DNA from: Halorubellus litoreus
Lineage (GTDB): Archaea; Halobacteriota; Halobacteria; Halobacteriales; Natrialbaceae
Reading direction: 5' to 3'
NCBI RefSeq assembly: GCF_037081675.1
Contig: NZ_JAZAQL010000002.1
Location: forward strand, 682,001-746,000
Length of the DNA: 64,000 nt
Shown here one piece after another: positions 1-7,944 of the stretch; the stretch's first letter is position 1; each line of letters starts with the position of its first letter. Below the pieces are notes generated by a model. That model did no database searches, had not been told where the DNA came from, and saw only the letters and a program-made list of their open reading frames with translations. Position numbers and translations under genes: made by a program.

Positions 1-306
1 TTCGAGTCCACCCTGGCCCGTTATCGCGACGAGCGGGCTCTTGTCCAGGTGCGCGTCGGCGACGCCCGTGAGGAGGTTCGTCGCCCCGGGACCGAGCGTC
101 CCGAGACACACGCCGGCGTCGCCGGTCAGGCGGCCGTGGACGTCCGCCATGAACGCCGCGCCCTGTTCGTGCCGGACGGGGACGAACGTCACCGTCGAAT
201 CCCGGATGGAGAACAGGAGGTCCTCGAGCTCCTCGCCGGGAACGCCGAACACGTGTTCGACCTCCTCGCGTTCGAGACACGCGACCAGCAGATCCGACGC
301 CTTCAC
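1..306 (-). CDS. Acetolactate synthase-like thiamine-diphosphate enzyme, N-terminal part (cut by window edge)
   Basis: Reading the complement from 306 gives an open frame of 102 residues that runs off the left edge. It begins with a GTG start; an in-frame TAG lies upstream and a GGAG precedes the GTG by only 2 nt. The first 102 residues match the PYR (N-terminal) domain of acetolactate synthase and related ThDP enzymes: VFGVPGEELEDLL near residue 20, then RHEQGAAFMADVHGRLTG, which holds the catalytic Glu (E in RHEQ) that activates thiamine diphosphate, and LGPGATNLLTGVADA. The missing part should hold the FAD-binding-like and PP domains. It could be the ilvB large subunit or a stand-alone carboligase/decarboxylase; no small subunit is visible here, so no gene symbol is given. 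Confidence 0.85.
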   Translation of the reverse strand, partial: MKASDLLVACLEREEVEHVFGVPGEELEDLLFSIRDSTVTFVPVRHEQGAAFMADVHGRLTGDAGVCLGTLGPGATNLLTGVADAHLDKSPLVAITGQGGLE

Positions 307-627
307 GACTCCACACGCTCCGTGTGCCGGTGAGGATGCATACGTCTAGCACGACGTGACTGGCACGGAAGAACGTTGAGGGGGCGCTCTCCGGTTCGAG
401 GCGGCTGGGGGGAGTATCCCCGCTCGAACGCCCCTTGCATCCCGGTCCGGGAGCCCCTCGCATCCCGCTCGAACGTCCCTCGAACTCCGAAGCGACGTCG
501 AAGGGTATCCCGGAGTGCCGTGGGGGGTCGTCACGGCCACTACCGGCGGGTTCGGCCGATCCGTGGCGGAGGGGCCAGAAGCTTAAGGCCGCTCCGTTAG
601 ACACGTTGTACCACACAGGCTGGTATC
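307..627. other. Intergenic region between divergent genes, no gene seen
   Basis: The 321 nt between the divergent ThDP-enzyme and histidine-kinase genes hold no convincing coding frame; the open frames are compositional. A CTTAAG TATA-like motif near 581-586 lies about 40 nt before the kinase GTG. Several degenerate copies of a CGCTCGAACG-like string occur between 420 and 480, without a clear repeat structure. Confidence 0.5.
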
Positions 628-2385
628 GTGGGTGGGTTCCCGTTCCTCAGCGGTGTGCTCGTGGTCGCCGGGCTAGCGACCGGGTCGCTCGCGTACCTCG
701 GGTACCGCCAGCGAGACCGCCCGGGTGCACGCACGTTCGCGCTCCTCGCGGCGACGATGACGGGGTACGCGTTCCTGTACGCACTCAGTCTCCCGGTGCA
801 AGCGGGGCCGCTTCGGTCCGCGCTCGGCGCCGCCCAGTGGTTCGCCATCGCGCCACTCCCCGTCGTCTGGCTGTTGTTCGCGCTCGAGTACTCGGGGCGC
901 CCCGAGTACCTGACGCGACGCGTCGTCGTCTCGCTCTCCGTCGTCCCCGCGCTCGCCGTCGCCGCCGTGGTCGCGAACGCGATGCCCGTCCCGGACGCGC
1001 TCCTCGTCTCGCGGTTCGGCGACCTCTTCTATCCGACGACGACCGCCGAAGCCTGGATGGGGCACACGTTCATCACGCACGGCCAGGGCCCGCTGTACGT
1101 GCTGTTCATCGTCGTCGCGTACGTGTTCTTCATCACGGGCGTCGCCATCCTCTTCGAGTTCGTCGTCCGGTTCGACCGACTCTACAAGCACCAGGCGGCG
1201 AGCCTCGTCGTCGGCGCGCTCTTCCCGTGGGTCGGGAACGTCGTCGCGGTCCTCGGCGCCGAACCCATCCCCGGCCTCGACGTCCTCCCGTTCACCCTCC
1301 CGATAACCGCGCTCCTGTTCGCGAACGCCATCTTCCGGTACGACCTCCTGGACTTCGTCCCGGCGACCCGACGCCGTGGCGCGAGCGCGCTCGTCGCGGA
1401 CATGCGGGACGCGGTCGTCGTCGTGGACGACGCCGAGCGCGTCGTCGACGTCAACCCCGCGGCCTCGGAGCGCTTCGACCTCGACCGCGAGCGCGCGCTC
1501 GGCGCGTCCCTGACGTCGGTCGCCGGCGTCACGCTCGACCCGGACGAGGAGCTGTTCGAGGTGGTGAACGACGGGAGCGTCTACGAGGTGACGGTGTCGC
1601 CCGTTCACGACCGCTACGGCTCGGTCATCGGGCGGACGCTCGTGTTCCGGGACATCACCGAGCACCGGGACGCCCAGCAGCGCCTCGAGGTCCTGAATCG
1701 CGTCCTCCGCCACAACCTCCGCACGGAGGTGAACGTCATCTCGGGGTACGCGACGATGGTGGAACGCCAGCTCAAGGACGACGGGGCGTCGATGGCCGCG
1801 GAGATATCGACCGCCGCGGGGACGCTCGACGAGCTCGGGCAGAAGGCGCGCGAGGTCGAACGCATCATGTCCCGGGACGACGACGCGGACACGTACGCGC
1901 TCGCGGACCTCCTCGACGACGCCGTGTCGCGCGTCACGGACGAACACCCGAACGTGGTCGTGGACGTCTACACGCCGTCTCGCGCCGTGCACGTCGACGT
2001 GGACGCGGTCGTGTTCGAGGCGGTCGTCGCGGACCTCGTGGACGCGCTCGCGCACTACGGCGACGACGTCATCTCGGTGCGTGCGTTCACGTTCGACGGC
2101 GACCTGACGGTTCGTGCGAGCGACGACGGGTCGGGCATCCCGGCGTCGGAGTACGAGGTCGTTCGACGCGGCGAGGAGACGCCCCTCGAGCACGCGAGCG
2201 GGCTGTCGCTCTGGCTCGTGAAGTGGGGCGTCCGGTCGCTCGGCGGGGCGGTCGAGTTCGACGACGACGGCGACGCCGTCCTCGACATCGCGGAGTGCGT
2301 CGCCGACGTCGGACCGAGCGCGGTGTCGGGCGGCCGTCCGGGGGGCGTGGCGGCCGCGGACGGGGGCGACGACCGCGAGACGTGA
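628..2385 (+). CDS. Membrane-bound sensor histidine kinase (7TM N-terminus, PAS, HisKA, HATPase)
   Basis: This 585-residue protein begins with about seven hydrophobic segments (residues 1-225), like the histidine-kinase N-terminal 7TM region common in haloarchaea. A PAS domain follows at about 255-345 and ends in FRDITEHRDAQ. The phospho-acceptor H-box lies near residue 361 in RVLRHNLRTEVNVISG. The ATPase domain at about 430-570 keeps the G1-type DDGSGIP. Its N-box region (DLVDALAHYG) lacks the usual Asn and its G2 box is weak (HASGLSLWLVKWG), so catalytic activity is uncertain. The start codon is GTG at 628. No response regulator is adjacent, as is usual for haloarchaeal orphan kinases. The signal is unknown. 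Confidence 0.88.
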   Translation: MGGFPFLSGVLVVAGLATGSLAYLGYRQRDRPGARTFALLAATMTGYAFLYALSLPVQAGPLRSALGAAQWFAIAPLPVVWLLFALEYSGRPEYLTRRVVVSLSVVPALAVAAVVANAMPVPDALLVSRFGDLFYPTTTAEAWMGHTFITHGQGPLYVLFIVVAYVFFITGVAILFEFVVRFDRLYKHQAASLVVGALFPWVGNVVAVLGAEPIPGLDVLPFTLPITALLFANAIFRYDLLDFVPATRRRGASALVADMRDAVVVVDDAERVVDVNPAASERFDLDRERALGASLTSVAGVTLDPDEELFEVVNDGSVYEVTVSPVHDRYGSVIGRTLVFRDITEHRDAQQRLEVLNRVLRHNLRTEVNVISGYATMVERQLKDDGASMAAEISTAAGTLDELGQKAREVERIMSRDDDADTYALADLLDDAVSRVTDEHPNVVVDVYTPSRAVHVDVDAVVFEAVVADLVDALAHYGDDVISVRAFTFDGDLTVRASDDGSGIPASEYEVVRRGEETPLEHASGLSLWLVKWGVRSLGGAVEFDDDGDAVLDIAECVADVGPSAVSGGRPGGVAAADGGDDRET

Positions 2386-2422
2386 CGGGGGAGTCGGCGG
2401 CAGCGAGAAGGAGGCCGGTCGT

Positions 2423-2800
2423 CTACTGGCCGTGTCTGGCGTTCGGTGCGAGGGGGCCGCGGTCGTCTCGCGGCGCGGTGAGCGCGAGCATCGCGCCGAG
2501 CGAGAACCCGACGATCGCGCCCGCGAGTGCGCCGCCGAGCGGGTCGAGGTCGCCGCCCCACGCGGCGACGGCGCCGACGCCGGTACCGGTGAGGAGGCCG
2601 GCGAGCGTCCCGAGCGCGAGCCGGTGCTCGTGCGTGGCGAGCGCGACGACGGCGGCGCCGACGATGATCCCGGTGCCCACGCCGTACGCCGACCCGAGCG
2701 CGAGGTCGAAGTCGAGCATGAACGCGGCGAGGAGGCCGAGTGCGGAACCGAGGACGATACCGATACCGACCGTGTACGAGTTACGGGTAGTGGGGCTCAT
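2423..2800 (-). CDS. Small glycine-rich multi-pass membrane protein, unknown function
   Basis: The 125-residue product has about four hydrophobic stretches rich in Gly and Ala (for example VGIGIVLGSALGLLAAFML and GGALAGAIVGFSLGAMLAL), resembling glycine-zipper membrane proteins. No catalytic motif is visible. The ATG at 2800 is followed immediately upstream by a 16-bp perfect palindrome, and a TATATG-type box lies about 27 nt upstream, so the message is probably leaderless and may be controlled by a repressor at that site. It converges with the histidine kinase on its left. Homologues are, to my knowledge, annotated only as hypothetical in haloarchaea. Confidence 0.75.
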   Translation of the reverse strand: MSPTTRNSYTVGIGIVLGSALGLLAAFMLDFDLALGSAYGVGTGIIVGAAVVALATHEHRLALGTLAGLLTGTGVGAVAAWGGDLDPLGGALAGAIVGFSLGAMLALTAPRDDRGPLAPNARHGQ

Positions 2801-2816
2801 ACGCGTCTAGACGCGT
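2801..2816. promoter_or_regulatory. 16-bp perfect palindrome at the start of the 2423-2800 gene
   Basis: The sequence ACGCGTCTAGACGCGT is its own reverse complement and abuts the start codon of the leftward membrane-protein gene. A TATA-like box (complement of GCATATAG, about 2827-2834) sits just beyond it, so the palindrome covers the expected transcription start. That position is typical of a repressor operator; this role is inferred. Confidence 0.5.
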
Positions 2817-2941
2817 GCAGCGAGCATATAGCGAGGGCGTGGTTCTTCGAGTGTGAGAACCCGCGTGTCGTGGAGTCGACCGAGAGACGTCGGGGCCGTG
2901 GCGGGAAAACCGCTTAGAGGGAGGGCTGCGTGGCCTCCGGC

Positions 2942-4642
2942 ATGACCGAGTACACGGGCGCGGACCTGTTCGTGGACGCGCTCGAGACGTACGGTATCGA
3001 GCACGTCTTCGGGAACCCGGGGACGACGGAACTGCCGGTGACGAGGGCGCTCGCGGACAGCGACGTCGAGTACGCGCTCGGCCTGCACGAGGACGTCGCG
3101 GTCGGCGCGGCGGCGGGGTACGCGTCGACGCGACTCGCGTACGCCGACGAACTCGACGGGCTTCCGGCGGGGGTCGTGAACCTCCACGTCGCGCCCGGGA
3201 CGGCGCACGGCCTCGGGAACCTCTACGACGCGAGCGTCACGGGCGCGCCGCTCGTCGTCACCGCCGGGGCGCACGGTCGCGGGTTCCGGCACGAGGAACC
3301 CATCCTCGACGGCGACATGGTCGCGATGACCGACCAGTTCACGAAGTGGAGCGCGGAGGTCCTCGACGTCGAGGCGCTCCCGACGATGCTCCGGCGCGCG
3401 TTCCGCGTCGCGTGCACGCCCCCGACTGGCCCCGTGTTCCTCGCGCTCCCGCTGGACGTGATGCGCGAGGCGACCGACGCCGAGCCCGAACCCGTCGGTG
3501 GCCGCATCCAGAACGCGGGCCGGGGCGACCCCGCCGCACTGGAGGAGGCCGCGGACCGGCTCGCGGCCGCGAACGACCCCGTGCTCGTCGTCGGCGACCA
3601 CGTCCCCCGACACGCCGCGTCGTCGCCCGTCGACCCCGTCGCGGCCGCGGTCGACCTCGCGGAGGCCGCGGGGATGCGCGTCCACGGCGAGATACTGTCG
3701 AGCGAGGCGAGCTTTCCGACGGACCACGACCAGTGGGTGAGTCACATCCCGCCGAGCGAGGAGTTCGCGCAAGCGCTCCTGAACACGGACACGCTCGCCT
3801 TCGCGGGCGTGTCCACGAACACGACGCTCTGGGACCACGACGACCCCCTCGTCCCCGGCGACCCGACGTGCATCCACCTCGCGACCGATCCGTGGGAGGC
3901 CGGGAAGAACCACCCCGGAACGGGCGTGACGGGGGACCTCGGGCTCCTCATGACCGACCTCGCGGAGCGCGTCCGCGAGCGCCTCGACGACGCGGAGCGC
4001 GAGAAGCGCCTGGACGGCGTCGCCGCGATGAAGACGTTCGCCGAGCGGAAGGTCGCCGACCTCGCCGAATCGGACGTCGAGGACCCTCGACCCTCCAAGC
4101 CCGACCTCGTGGACGCCCTGAACGCGGTCGTTCCCGAGGCGTACGTCGTCGACGAGGGCGTCACCGCGAAGTACGCGCTGCTCTCGCGCTGGGACTTCGA
4201 ACCCGGCGACCTCGCGTCGAACAAGGGCGGCGGGCTCGGGTACGGCCTCCCGGCGAGCGTCGGCGCCGCACTCGCGGAGTCGATGCGGCCCGAAGGCGAC
4301 CAGCGGGACGTCGTCGGGTTCGTCGGCGACGGCTCGTACCTGTACTACCCCCAGAGCGTCCAGCTCGCCGCCAGCCTCGGCGTCGACCTCACGGTCGTCG
4401 TCGTCGACAACCGGAACTACCGCATCCTGAAGGACAACCAGCGCGCGATGTTCGGCGACGACGAGACCGACGACGACTTCGTCGGCATGGACTTCGACCC
4501 ACCCGTGGACATCGCCGCGAGCGCGACAGCGAACGGCGTCGACGGCCGCCGGGTCGACCCGGACGACGACCTCGAACGCGCGCTCGCCGACGCCGTCGAC
4601 ACCGCGGGCCCGGTCGTCGTCGACGTCCCCGTCCACGACTGA
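2942..4642 (+). CDS. Thiamine-diphosphate-dependent decarboxylase/carboligase (benzoylformate decarboxylase/ALS type)
   Basis: This 566-residue enzyme has the three-domain ThDP layout. The PYR domain contains FGNPGTTELP near residue 24 and the activating Glu50 in GLHEDVAVGAAAGYA. The middle domain runs about 190-330. The PP domain holds the ThDP/Mg motif beginning GDGSYLYYPQSVQ and ending with DNRNY near residues 460-490. The N-terminal GNPGTTE form and the PQSVQLA stretch resemble benzoylformate decarboxylase-like members more than anabolic acetolactate synthase. The substrate cannot be read from sequence. The ATG at 2942 is chosen over an in-frame GTG at 2930 because it opens directly into the conserved domain. 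A different ThDP enzyme lies 2.6 kb to the left. Confidence 0.88.
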   Translation: MTEYTGADLFVDALETYGIEHVFGNPGTTELPVTRALADSDVEYALGLHEDVAVGAAAGYASTRLAYADELDGLPAGVVNLHVAPGTAHGLGNLYDASVTGAPLVVTAGAHGRGFRHEEPILDGDMVAMTDQFTKWSAEVLDVEALPTMLRRAFRVACTPPTGPVFLALPLDVMREATDAEPEPVGGRIQNAGRGDPAALEEAADRLAAANDPVLVVGDHVPRHAASSPVDPVAAAVDLAEAAGMRVHGEILSSEASFPTDHDQWVSHIPPSEEFAQALLNTDTLAFAGVSTNTTLWDHDDPLVPGDPTCIHLATDPWEAGKNHPGTGVTGDLGLLMTDLAERVRERLDDAEREKRLDGVAAMKTFAERKVADLAESDVEDPRPSKPDLVDALNAVVPEAYVVDEGVTAKYALLSRWDFEPGDLASNKGGGLGYGLPASVGAALAESMRPEGDQRDVVGFVGDGSYLYYPQSVQLAASLGVDLTVVVVDNRNYRILKDNQRAMFGDDETDDDFVGMDFDPPVDIAASATANGVDGRRVDPDDDLERALADAVDTAGPVVVDVPVHD

Positions 4643-4645
4643 CCG

Positions 4646-4708
4646 TAGGGGCGGCCGAGAGGCCTACGACTGATTCTAGGGGCGGCCGAGCGGTCCCCGA
4701 CTGACCGG
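4646..4708. repeat. 31-bp imperfect tandem repeat after the ThDP-enzyme stop codon
   Basis: A unit containing TAGGGGCGGCCGAG followed by a CGACTGA-type string occurs at 4646-4676 and 4677-4707. The CGACTGACCG end also matches the gene's own last codons and stop at 4634-4643. The repeat therefore looks like duplication of the gene end. It lies between two convergent genes. Confidence 0.55.
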
Positions 4709-4789
4709 AAGACCGATGTCGCGCCGGGCGGTCCACGACGGTCGGTACCGTCGACCGTCGCCGAACACCAGACGACGTGTGGGGACGGT

Positions 4790-5689
4790 TCAGCTCTCCT
4801 CGCCGTCGTCACCGTCGCCGTCGCCATTGCCGCCGTCGCCGCCGTTGCCGTCGTCGTCGCCATTGCCGTCGTCGTCGCCATTGCCGTCGTCGTCGCCGTT
4901 GCCGTCGCCCTCGCCGTCATCGTCATCCGGGAGGCCGTCGAGTCGTTCGACCTGCACGAGCGCCGCTGGTTCCCGCCAGTCGTAGACGGCTGGTGGGAGG
5001 TCGCCGACGCCCTGGATGCCCGGATGCGGTCGGATGACGCCGTCCGTCGCGAGGTCCGGGTCGCTCTCGGCGGTCCCCTCCGGCTCGCCGCCGACGATGA
5101 GCGTCTTCGCGGGCGGCACGAGGTCCTCGAACCGCTCGGTGTTCTCCTCCGTCCCGACGTCGTACCCGTTCGCGTAGTACGTCGACGACTCGTTCACGTC
5201 CTCCGGAAGTTCGACGGTGTCCAGGCCGACGATACCGTCGTTCGTCGCGATCAGCATGCTCAGGAACGTCATGTGCGTCGCGCTCGCGTCCGCTTCCAGC
5301 GTCAACGACGCGTAGTACGGCAAGCCGGTGTCACCGGGGTCGCCCTCCGGGACGAGCGGGGACTCGCCAGCGGCCGCCCCGCGGATCTCCGACGTCGACT
5401 CGATGAGTTCCAGGAGCGGGCCGAGGTCGCCGTTCTCCGCGACCGCCTGCGTCGGCTCGTTCGCGGGCTCACCGACCGCGAAGACCTCGACCGCCGGGCG
5501 ATGCGCCGCCACCGCGGGTGGCGTGAACGGCTGCCCCCGCGTGAGGTTCGCGACGGTCACGCGGTACGCGCGACCCTGCTCGCCGTCGTCCTCCTGGGCG
5601 ACCGTCGACCCGCCGAGTCCGCCCGCGACGAGCGCGCCGCCACCGAGCGCGAGCGCGCGCCGCCGACTCAACCGATACTCGGTCGTCAT
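4790..5689 (-). CDS. Tat-exported spondin-domain protein with acidic repeat tail
   Basis: The 299-residue protein starts with a twin-arginine signal (SRRRALALGGGALVAGGLG, residues 8-26). A spondin N-like domain follows: YRVTVANLTRGQPFTPP (about 42-58), a central part with PYYASLTLEADA and a stretch like SMLIATNDGIVGLDTV (about 147-160). The final 45 residues are a low-complexity Asp/Gly/Asn tail made of DDDGNG hexapeptides, encoded by an 18-bp DNA repeat. Spondin_N proteins are secreted and of uncertain role in prokaryotes. The start at 5689 overlaps the stop of a 17-codon upstream ORF (5686-5739), which suggests translational coupling. Confidence 0.85.
   Translation of the reverse strand: MTTEYRLSRRRALALGGGALVAGGLGGSTVAQEDDGEQGRAYRVTVANLTRGQPFTPPAVAAHRPAVEVFAVGEPANEPTQAVAENGDLGPLLELIESTSEIRGAAAGESPLVPEGDPGDTGLPYYASLTLEADASATHMTFLSMLIATNDGIVGLDTVELPEDVNESSTYYANGYDVGTEENTERFEDLVPPAKTLIVGGEPEGTAESDPDLATDGVIRPHPGIQGVGDLPPAVYDWREPAALVQVERLDGLPDDDDGEGDGNGDDDGNGDDDGNGDDDGNGGDGGNGDGDGDDGEES
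4845..4916. repeat. 18-bp in-frame tandem repeat coding for the spondin protein tail
   Basis: Three near-identical 18-bp units (4845-4862, 4863-4880, 4881-4898) and a diverged fourth (4899-4916) encode DDDGNG units of the preceding protein. The copy number is likely to vary between strains because the units are almost identical. Confidence 0.8.
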
Positions 5690-5739
5690 CGCTCTCTCCC
5701 TCGCTCTTCGTTCGCCGTTTCGTGAACGTCAGATGTCAT
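5686..5739 (-). CDS. Possible 17-residue leader ORF coupled to the spondin gene
   Basis: An ATG at 5739 opens 17 codons (MTSDVHETANEERGRER). Their TGA stop overlaps the ATG of the spondin-domain gene in an ATGA arrangement. A TATA-like TATAAC on the complement at about 5791-5797 would place the transcription start near 5765, a little upstream of this ORF, so the ORF should lie inside the message. The peptide is hydrophilic and unlike any family I know. Whether it is translated, or is just the 5' leader, cannot be decided here. Confidence 0.35.
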   Translation of the reverse strand: MTSDVHETANEERGRER

Positions 5740-5991
5740 GGTTCTGTCCCGAACGACTCGGGTAACCGACGTACGGCGACCCGCGGCTTTGTTATACGGC
5801 GAGCCTGGCCGAGTAACGACTGGGCTCGTCGGAGAACCCCGCCGGGGGTTCACTCGACATCGCGGCCCCCCGATGGGCGCACCCCAGCACTCGGTAAGTC
5901 CGGGTTTCCCGCCGGTCACGGTCCGCGACCGCGACCGACCGACGCCTCCCCTGCTCCCATCAGGCACGTCAGCCGCACTCGCCGGCGCACC
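5740..5991. other. Intergenic region between CetZ and the spondin gene
   Basis: With the leader ORF, about 300 nt separate the spondin start from the CetZ stop. Apart from the TATA-like box on the complement near 5791-5797, I see no gene, strong hairpin or repeat here. The long open frames in this stretch have no protein-like composition. Confidence 0.45.
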
Positions 5992-7167
5992 CTACAGCGG
6001 GTCGAGTTGCTCGCCGTCGTCCGTGATGAGCTTCGAGATGGCGTCCTCGCGCGCCCCCGCCTTCGAGTCCCGGTTCTCCTTCGCCTCGACCGCACGACGC
6101 TGGAGGTGGTCGACGCGCGGCACCTGCGTCGGGTTCGAGAGCAGGACGACCGCCGACAGCTCGTCGGCGCTGGGCTGCGGGCTGTCGCCGGCCAGGACGT
6201 CCATCGTCCCCGTCCGCTGCTCCAGCCAGCTGCGCGCGTCCTCGATGCCCTTCCGGGAGAACTCCTCTGGCGGGCCCGCGAGCACCATGAGTGCGCGCTC
6301 CACGGACGAGACGTCGGCCGGACACGTCAACCGGGACTGGACGGCCTGCCGGAAGAGTCCGCTCACCTTCTGGGCGGCGTCCACGTCGTCGCTCGCCGTC
6401 GACGACGACCGGAACCGGGCGAGGAGGCCGCGAGATTGCACCGTCTCCGGCGACAGCTCCGTCGTCGCGTACGCGATCGTCGACACGCCGCCCGTGCCGA
6501 GGGTCCGCCGGACGTCGCTCGCGTCCATCGCGTTCTCCGCGACCATCTCGCCGACGTTCCCGGCGGCGAACAGCGTCGCGAGCCGCCGCGCGAGCTCGCG
6601 GTTCGTCCGCTGGTAGCCCGCGCCGACCGTGTCCTCGCTCCCGCGCCACGCGTCGTTGTCGAACAGCAAGACGTTGTCCGCGGCCTGGACGAACGACCGG
6701 AAGGACCGCGCGGCGTTGAACGACGCTCGCCCGCCCTCCTCGTCGCTCGGGAGGATGCCGAGACCGTAGACGGACTCGTCGTACGTCTCCTTGAGCGCCT
6801 CGGCGAGCACGGGCGCGCCACCCGATCCGGTGCCGCCGCCGAGGCCGGCGACGACGAGGAACGCGTCGATGTCGTAGAGCGGGACGTCGTCGAGCGCGCG
6901 CTCTATCTCGTGGAGGTCCTGGCGGGTCACCGTCGCGCCGAGGTCCGGGTCCGCGCCGACGCCCTGACCCTTCACGCGGTCGTTGGTCTGCCCGATGAGC
7001 AGCTGGTTCGCGGGCGGGACGTGGTCGAGCTTCGCGAGGTCGGTGCGCGCGGAGTTGATGGCGAGGACGGCGCGGATAAAGTGCAGGTCGTCGACCTGCT
7101 GGTGCGCCACGAGCTCGTCGACGACCTTCCCGCCGGCGTTCCCGAACCCGATGAGTGCGACCTTCAT
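5992..7167 (-). CDS. cetZ: CetZ-family tubulin-like GTPase
   Basis: The 391-residue protein starts MKVALIGFGNAGGKVVDEL, the nucleotide-binding start of the CetZ family. It carries the tubulin/FtsZ signature GGGTGSG at residues 110-116 and VYGLGILPSDEEGG shortly after, then FNAARSF and LFDNDAWR. CetZ proteins polymerise near the membrane and control cell shape and motility in haloarchaea; they are not the division FtsZ. This length fits the family. CetZ has several paralogue groups, and I cannot assign this one to CetZ1 or CetZ2 from sequence alone. It stands alone: a spondin gene lies downstream and a divergent SHOCT gene upstream. Start is ATG at 7167. Confidence 0.93.
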   Translation of the reverse strand: MKVALIGFGNAGGKVVDELVAHQQVDDLHFIRAVLAINSARTDLAKLDHVPPANQLLIGQTNDRVKGQGVGADPDLGATVTRQDLHEIERALDDVPLYDIDAFLVVAGLGGGTGSGGAPVLAEALKETYDESVYGLGILPSDEEGGRASFNAARSFRSFVQAADNVLLFDNDAWRGSEDTVGAGYQRTNRELARRLATLFAAGNVGEMVAENAMDASDVRRTLGTGGVSTIAYATTELSPETVQSRGLLARFRSSSTASDDVDAAQKVSGLFRQAVQSRLTCPADVSSVERALMVLAGPPEEFSRKGIEDARSWLEQRTGTMDVLAGDSPQPSADELSAVVLLSNPTQVPRVDHLQRRAVEAKENRDSKAGAREDAISKLITDDGEQLDPL

Positions 7168-7443
7168 CCCTTAGGTTGGCGTCGGTCGGCGAGTTAGTTA
7201 CGAGTGGATTATTGCGGAGGGCAATCGACATCGCCGGATTACTCGCCCCGGAATCGAGCGCCGGCGTCCCGGTGGCGCGACCTGGCGGGCAGCGCGACCG
7301 ACGTCGACCTGCCGTCGTCTCTCGATACGTCCTGCTTATCGGGGCCAAACGTCGACGCCGGAGGCAGCCACTCGACGGGTCGCGGGCGAGGGACTGGTCG
7401 ACGAACGGTACCGTTTTGAGGGACGTGTTGGTTGTCTAGACGT

Positions 7444-7905
7444 ATGGACGACGCCGAACGGGACGTGGAGGCGGTCGGCCACGAGATGCTCGAGTCGCTG
7501 GCGGGCGTCGTCGCCGTCGGGACGCTCGGGGTCGGCGTCAGCAGCGCCGTCCTCGGCTACGGTGGGCTGACCGCGCCGATATTCGTCGTCGGCTGGCTCC
7601 TCCTGCTCCCGCTCGTGGGCGTGCTCTCGGAGAACTCCAGGGCGCAGGCGTTCGTCGGCCGCCTGTTCGGCGGCACGACCCGAACCAGCGACGCGGTCGA
7701 CGAGGACGAGGCCGCGCTCGAGGAACTGAAGGCGCGGTACGCTCGCGGCGAGATCGACGAGGCCGAGTTCGAACGCCGCACCGCCCTCCTCCTCGAGAAC
7801 GAGTCCGTCGACGACGTCCGCGACCGCGTGGAGCGCGAGGACCGTGGGATCCGTGCCGACGACGCCGGTCGCGACCGCGACCGGGAACGCGAGTACGAGA
7901 CCTGA
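7444..7905 (+). CDS. SHOCT-domain protein with two membrane segments
   Basis: The product is 153 residues from the ATG at 7444; an in-frame TTG four codons earlier is less likely. Two hydrophobic stretches (about 18-38 and 42-60) are followed by a SHOCT motif (ALEELKARYARGEIDEAEF, about 91-109), a short helical domain usually found at the ends of oligomerising or membrane proteins. The C-terminus is highly charged. A GTTTT-type TATA element near 7411-7417 lies about 27 nt before the ATG, consistent with a leaderless message. The molecular role is unknown. It converges with the FAD-oxidase gene. Confidence 0.82.
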   Translation: MDDAERDVEAVGHEMLESLAGVVAVGTLGVGVSSAVLGYGGLTAPIFVVGWLLLLPLVGVLSENSRAQAFVGRLFGGTTRTSDAVDEDEAALEELKARYARGEIDEAEFERRTALLLENESVDDVRDRVEREDRGIRADDAGRDRDREREYET

Positions 7906-7944
7906 CCGGTCGTCGGCGCGCCGTCCGTCGACCGGCCGACGACG

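Noticed and set aside
1352..2280. First histidine kinase as an inactive pseudo-kinase
   Set aside because: The H-box and the DDGSGIP box are present; only the N- and G2-boxes are weak. Such divergence is common in haloarchaeal kinases, so it is noted but not claimed.
435..2810. Very long open frame overlapping the first histidine kinase in another frame
   Set aside because: It is almost pure Arg/Pro/Gly/Ala, the usual shadow of a GC-rich gene, and overlaps the well-supported kinase.
5740..5967. 93-codon minus-strand frame upstream of the spondin gene
   Set aside because: Composition is non-protein-like outside its last 17 codons; only those are proposed as a leader ORF, with low confidence.
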